This document shows positions 9,356 through 13,596 of a stretch of 13,596 nt of DNA, in pieces. Numbering within the stretch: the stretch's first letter is position 1; each line of letters starts with the position of its first letter. Under the pieces are notes generated by a model, which was not told the DNA's origin, did not search any database, and saw only the letters and a program-made list of their open reading frames with translations. Origin of the DNA: Auxenochlorella pyrenoidosa (lineage: Eukaryota > Chlorophyta > Trebouxiophyceae > Chlorellales > Chlorellaceae); assembly GCA_001430745.1 (NCBI GenBank), contig KQ481983.1, positions 1,666,762 through 1,680,357 of the forward strand, given 5' to 3'. Made by a program: the position numbers and the translations under genes.

Positions 9356-12300
9356 ATGCACCGCCTCTTCCCCAATTTCTCCTTTGACGACGTGATGGAG
9401 TCGCTGTCTCGCGAAGATGTTGCTCAGGCAGGGCCACAGGGCTTGGCAAACCTGTTAGTCCAGCAGACAGCGGCGCCGCCGGAGGAGCAGCCCAAACAAC
9501 CGCCTGCAGCACCGCCGCCCGCAGCTCCGCCGCCTCCACCCGTTGCTCCAAAGCCTGGGCAGCCCCAGCAGCCGGAAGAGGACCACGAGGCGCAGGTGGG
9601 CACGCCTCCGGGCTCCGCCCTGGTCTTCCTCGTTTCAGAGCCTGGTGCGCCCCCTACATGCTTTGCTGACGGCTTGAGCGCGCTGGATCGCGCGAAAAGT
9701 TTGCGGAGCGTACCTTCTGGGGACTGCCGCCGGGCGGCGCCTGAGCGGGCACGCCCGGGCGCCGCTCAAGGCAGGCACTCCTGTTCTCGGCACCGTTGGC
9801 TGCCTGCCAGGCATGCAACCAAACTGATATCACTATAAATTACCTGTTTGAACTCGTAGCAGTCCAAACTAGGGTCCGCAACTGCCCTGTGCGTGGCAGT
9901 TGCGTTTCCCGCCGCCGCTCCTAGGTGCCGTTCAGGCCGCTGCGCCGCCCCCCGCCCTGCACTCCAACTCTCTACCAACCCCCGCAGGGCGAGGAAGAGG
10001 ACAAGGGCAAGTACGAGGCGTACGCCTGCCCGGAGCTGCAGGCGGCAAACCCGGGGCTCAGGCCGCACCCCGACCCTCTGGTGGAGAGCGCCACGCTGGC
10101 CTCGGTGCCGCTGCCGCCCGTGGATGGCGGGGCGCACCTGCTGCAGGAGGTGGTGCGGCACGGCAAGGTGCACGGGGGGAGGGGCTGGGTCAGGGGGGCG
10201 TCTGGGCGCAGTGCTTTGGGCGCGGGGGATGGCGGCACTCGAGCCAAACCACCACGCCGCCCTCCTCCCCCTGTCCTCACCCCCTCCTCCGCCTCCTCCC
10301 CCATGGCGCCCCCAGATCTCCGACGCCCAGCTGCAGACGGTGGTCTGCGCCAACGCCAAGTTTGCCACCCTGCTGGAGAACGGGCAGCGCGCCGGCTTCT
10401 TCCTGGGTGGGTGGCCGGGGCATGTTGCAGGGGCCTGCACGGCAGACGGGCGCCACTCGTGCCACGCCCTGAGAGCTGCGGTCAGCTGGGCGGGCGCCTC
10501 GGCTGTGCAATCGCCTGGCAGAGGAGCCTCCAAGCCACCAAGCAGCACCTGAGCTCCTTGTCCCTCTTCCCGCCGCCGCCCCACCCGCAGGGGATGGCGC
10601 GGGAGTCGGCAAAGGGCGACAGATTGCGGCGCTGGTGAGGCAGCACGCCAAGGAGGGCGGCACGCGCGCGCTCTGGCTCAGCGTCAGCACGGGTGAGGTC
10701 CTGGGGGGGCCTGCCAGGGATGGTTGCGCCGCCAGGGAGGCAGCCGCACTGCGCCTCTGGAGTGCCTTTCCGCGGCCCTGCTTGCCCTGCCCCCGCTCAC
10801 CGCCCTGGGTCCGGCTACACCTGCCTCCGCCTGCACTCCCCCCCTGCCGCTGCGCCCCGCCCGCAGACCTGCGCAAGGATGCGGAGCGCGACCTGTTGGA
10901 TGTGGGCTCCACCTTTGCCCTCTTCCCCAAGGCAAGGCATGAGGGGGCCACTGGGCGGCACTGCAGTGGCGTGAGACAACGCATGAACCTGCAGTTGCAA
11001 CACCATGGTGGTGCAGCCTGGCCTCAACCTCCTGCCTGCCAAGGTCGCGCCATGCATGCGCTTGGGCACCGGCCTCAGCAGCACGTCCCAGCCACCGGCC
11101 CTCCATTGACAAGGCAGGCAGCTTCCCGCCGCCTGCAGGGTGAGAAGCAGGCGGCAGCCACCAATGCCATCAGCCACGATGGCCTCTGGTTCTGCACCTA
11201 CTCGGCTCTGATTCAGGTGACTGGGAGGGGCTGGAAGTGTGCACTGCTGTTGGGGCTGCCTTTGTGGACGCATCTGCGTGCCTGCAGCAGCCAGAGCCCT
11301 GCCATGTGCCTCCGGCTGCTGCCCTCCCCTCAAGGCCCATTCAAGTGCGCTGCCTGCCCTGCTCTCCCCTCCAGAACCTGGGAAAAGACGAGACCAAGGG
11401 CACAAAGGCCGGCGAGAGGCAGGAGAAGGCGGAGCGCATGAGGATAAACCCCGGCGCCAAGTCGCGCCTCAGACAGGTGGGCAAGGCGGGGGCGGGGAGC
11501 CGGACTGGCAACAGGCTGTCACTTGCAGGGCTGCACGGGCCCCTTCATCTGTGGGGGGGTTGCGAGGTGCTTCGACGCGGGGCCATGCCCGCCCAGCCCG
11601 TGAGGCCGCCCCACAGCCGGCGTTGACCCTGCCACCTGCCCCCGCAGGTCATCAACTGGCTCAAGGCCGATGCCAGCGGCAAGCCCCTGATCATCCTGGA
11701 TGTGAGCGCCCTGCAGCCTGCAACCCTGCTGCCCTGCCCAGCGCTTCAGCCAGCTGGCCTGCTTGCTGCCGCCCGCAGCAGCCCGCTTCAGGCAGCGCTC
11801 CCCCAGCCAGAGCGCCACCCCTCCATGAGCTCCCGATCCCGCCTTCCCTTCCCGACGCCTCGCAGGAGTGCCACAAAGTGAGGAAGCTTGGCTGTTGGCG
11901 CAGCGCTGCGACGCCGACTTGCCTGCCCAGGGCTGCCCTGATGCGGCGCGACTGGCACCCAAGCCGCTCCTATCCTGCATGCTGCGCTCTGCGCAGGATC
12001 CCGTTTGACACACACACACACACACACACACACACGTACCCTGCAGGCCAAGAATGCCCTGGGCAGCGGTGGGCAGAAGCCCTCCAAGACGGCCCGCGCG
12101 GTGGTGGAGCTGCAGGAGCAGCTGCCGGACGCCAAGGTGCTCTACTCCTCGGCCACCGGCGCCTCGGAGGCCAAGAACCTGGCGTGAGTGGCAGGCGGCG
12201 CTGCACCCCTCCCCCTTGGCCGCTCCTGGGCCGTGTGCACACGCTACCTTTGCTCTGGCCAGCGTCTCTTGTTCTTCAGCTCCAGACCGTGCCCCTGGCC

Positions 12301-13460
12301 TCTTTCAAGCCCTGCTGACAGGTGAACTCCTCGCTCATCTCGGGCCGCCTGTGCTGCAGTGCAGCGGCCAGCACAATGCCCTTGTTGCTGAAATGGCTGC
12401 CTGCCTGTCCTGCCCCCTCCCCCTCCCCCTCTCCATCTGCAGCTACATGACGCGGCTGGGCCTGTGGGGCAGCAGGGATGCGGTGGAGTTCATAGAGGGT
12501 GGGCAGGGCGGGGGGGGCCGCTCGCGTATTGCCACGAGAAGCGGCCGAAGATGGGATTGGTGCTGTGCTGTGCTGCGCTGCGCTGCGGCAAGCAGCACGT
12601 CCACCTGTCGCAGCCCTGGCACCAAGTCCTTCTCCTGCGCCCGGGAGCCATGCAGTGCTCAGCAAGAGCCGCACCGGCGCGCTGGAGCTGACGGCGCTGT
12701 CGCTCAAGGCCACCGGCACCTGTGGGTGCCCTGGGTGGGGCCCGGGCGGTGGGGCAGCTCCGCGGCATGACTGCATTGGGCTGGTGGAGCCAGCCACCTG
12801 TGGGGATGCGTCCCCGAGATTTGTCCTGTCCCAGCGCAATATACTCACTTGCCTGGTGCCCACCCCACCCGGCCTCACCCCGGCGCAGACCTGTCACGCA
12901 CGCTGTCCTACCAGGGCGCCGAATTTGAGCTGCACGAGGTGCCTGTGACGGAGACCTTCAGGTGGGGCTGGTCGAGTCAACTTAGGAAGAAGAAAATTGC
13001 CTGTTTTGCAAACCAACTTGGTGGCGGCGGGTTGCCATGCAGGGAGCGGACGGGAGGGGACCGGGGAGGGGTCGGCCGCGCACAAGGGCAGCCTGCCAGT
13101 TACTCAGGCCTGGCGGCGCGCCTCGGTCTCCAGTGTGCCCAGGCACCGTGCCTGCCCACCCTGCCATGCTGCACGCGCCCCCTTGCCGCCCGCAGGGAGA
13201 GCTACGACAGGGCGACCGCGCTGTGGGGCCTCATCTGGCGGGTGGTGGGCAGCCTGGTCGCCCCGCGCCGCACAGGCATCTTCTGGGTGAGCACCCCAGA
13301 GCCAGGGACCCCCGCTGGCTGTGTTAGGCCACAGCTCGTGTGTGCGGACGTGTGCGCTCACCCTGGTGGCCAACACTCACTCTGCTGCTTTGCTGTGAGG
13401 CTGGCCCCCTTTTTCTCCCCTCATCGCCCGCAGGGCGCGCACCAGCGTTTCTACCGCCAG
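9356..13460 (+). CDS. Strawberry notch / FORGETTER1-type helicase-like protein (3'-partial)
   Basis: Fifteen exons join in frame to 458 residues: 9356-9595, 9988-10167, 10316-10406, 10591-10692, 10867-10931, 11139-11216, 11375-11476, 11648-11701, 11866-11877, 12047-12183, 12443-12498, 12656-12721, 12889-12961, 13196-13286, 13434-13460. The gene continues beyond the window. SBNO proteins are nuclear SF2-like ATPases that act in transcription; the Arabidopsis member FGT1 works with chromatin remodellers in heat-stress memory. Seen here: HPDP near residue 111, GQRAGFFLGDGAGVGKGR (Walker A, Lys178), ALWLSVSTDLRKDAERDL, TYSALI, DECHK (Walker B, Asp304), SSATGASEAKNLAYM (motif III, SAT 343-345), RLGLWG, GALELTALSLKATG, LSRTLSYQGAEFE and HQRFYRQ. 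The first exon encodes a Pro-rich region, and the zinc-finger N-terminus of land-plant FGT1 is absent. The ATG at 9356 is the first suitable start, but an earlier exon is possible. Confidence 0.9.
9834..9840 (+). promoter_or_regulatory. TATA-like box inside intron 1 of the SBNO-type gene
   Basis: TATAAAT is the best TATA match I see in the window. It lies in the first intron, 148 bases before exon 2. No in-frame ATG follows in or before exon 2, so a shorter protein from here would need a later start. Confidence 0.25.
9877..9904. repeat. Perfect inverted repeat, 10-bp arms
   Basis: CGCAACTGCC and its exact reverse complement GGCAGTTGCG are separated by 8 bases. The RNA could form a strong hairpin. 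It lies inside intron 1 of the SBNO-type gene, 37 bases after the TATAAAT motif. Confidence 0.85.
12008..12035 (+). repeat. (AC)14 microsatellite in an SBNO-type intron
   Basis: Fourteen perfect AC units end 11 bases before the acceptor of exon 10, so the repeat takes the place of the usual pyrimidine tract. Confidence 0.95.
12560..12588 (+). repeat. TGCTG/CGCTG short tandem repeat in an SBNO-type intron
   Basis: About five copies of a five-base unit, TGCTG changing to CGCTG. It lies in the intron between exons 11 and 12 and is probably a slippage product. Confidence 0.7.
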
Positions 13461-13596
13461 GTGGGCCCGGCAGCCGCGCACCGGTGGCCAAAACCAGAGT
13501 GGGGCACGACATGAGCAGGCAGCACCAAGGCCAGCAGGCCTGCAGGCAATGCCAATGCTGCCGACTCTGGAAGAACTTCCCACACCGGCAGCCTCG

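Noticed and set aside
11239..12318. 359-codon plus-strand open frame
   Set aside because: It reads through introns of the SBNO-type gene in the wrong frame; the exons within it are better explained by the helicase motifs.
13461..13596. Possible sixteenth exon of the SBNO-type gene
   Set aside because: After the GT donor at 13461, no stretch following an AG resembles the next family segment, so the next exon probably lies outside the window.

Overview
The window is nuclear DNA of a green alga, most likely a GC-rich trebouxiophyte of the Chlorella/Micractinium kind. The base composition is strongly GC-rich. The protein-coding genes are broken by many short GT-AG introns. Histone mRNAs end in a hairpin, and two genes belong to the chloroplast protein-import machinery. 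The organism call is inference from these features; no marker gene was compared.

Layout, left to right. (1) 2-1449, plus strand: the 3' part of an AKR2-type ankyrin-repeat gene, a cytosolic chaperone for chloroplast outer-envelope proteins (five exons, 5' end outside the window). (2) 1995-4894, plus strand: a complete nine-exon gene for a TOC34-family GTPase, a preprotein receptor of the chloroplast outer envelope, with an unusual acidic N-terminal extension and acidic C-terminal tail. (3) 4895-5820: no gene recognised. (4) 5964-6803, plus strand: a tentative three-exon gene for a small unknown protein, preceded by a TATA-like box. (5) 7178-7489 (minus) and 7870-8280 (plus): intronless histone H4 and H3 genes, transcribed divergently from a 380-bp shared promoter, each followed by the same 3' hairpin element. 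(6) 8281-9355: no gene recognised; it holds a perfect 24-bp tandem repeat. (7) 9356 to beyond the right edge, plus strand: a Strawberry notch/FORGETTER1-type DExD/H helicase-like gene with at least fifteen exons, 3' end outside the window.

Exon joints were derived by hand. In the AKR2, TOC34 and SBNO models the reading frame stays open through every joint and the joined proteins follow the family sequence, so the models are strong although individual joints could be off by a few bases. The clearest biological theme is the head-to-tail pair AKR2-TOC34: in land plants AKR2 is the cytosolic factor that delivers outer-envelope proteins, and TOC34 is a tail-anchored outer-envelope protein. No mobile element, CRISPR array, tRNA or rRNA was seen. 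I did not find a clearly new multi-gene system. The unusual points are the GTPase substitutions in TOC34, the mixed variant signature of H3, the altered H4 residues, and a 12-nt microexon that carries most of the helicase DECH box.
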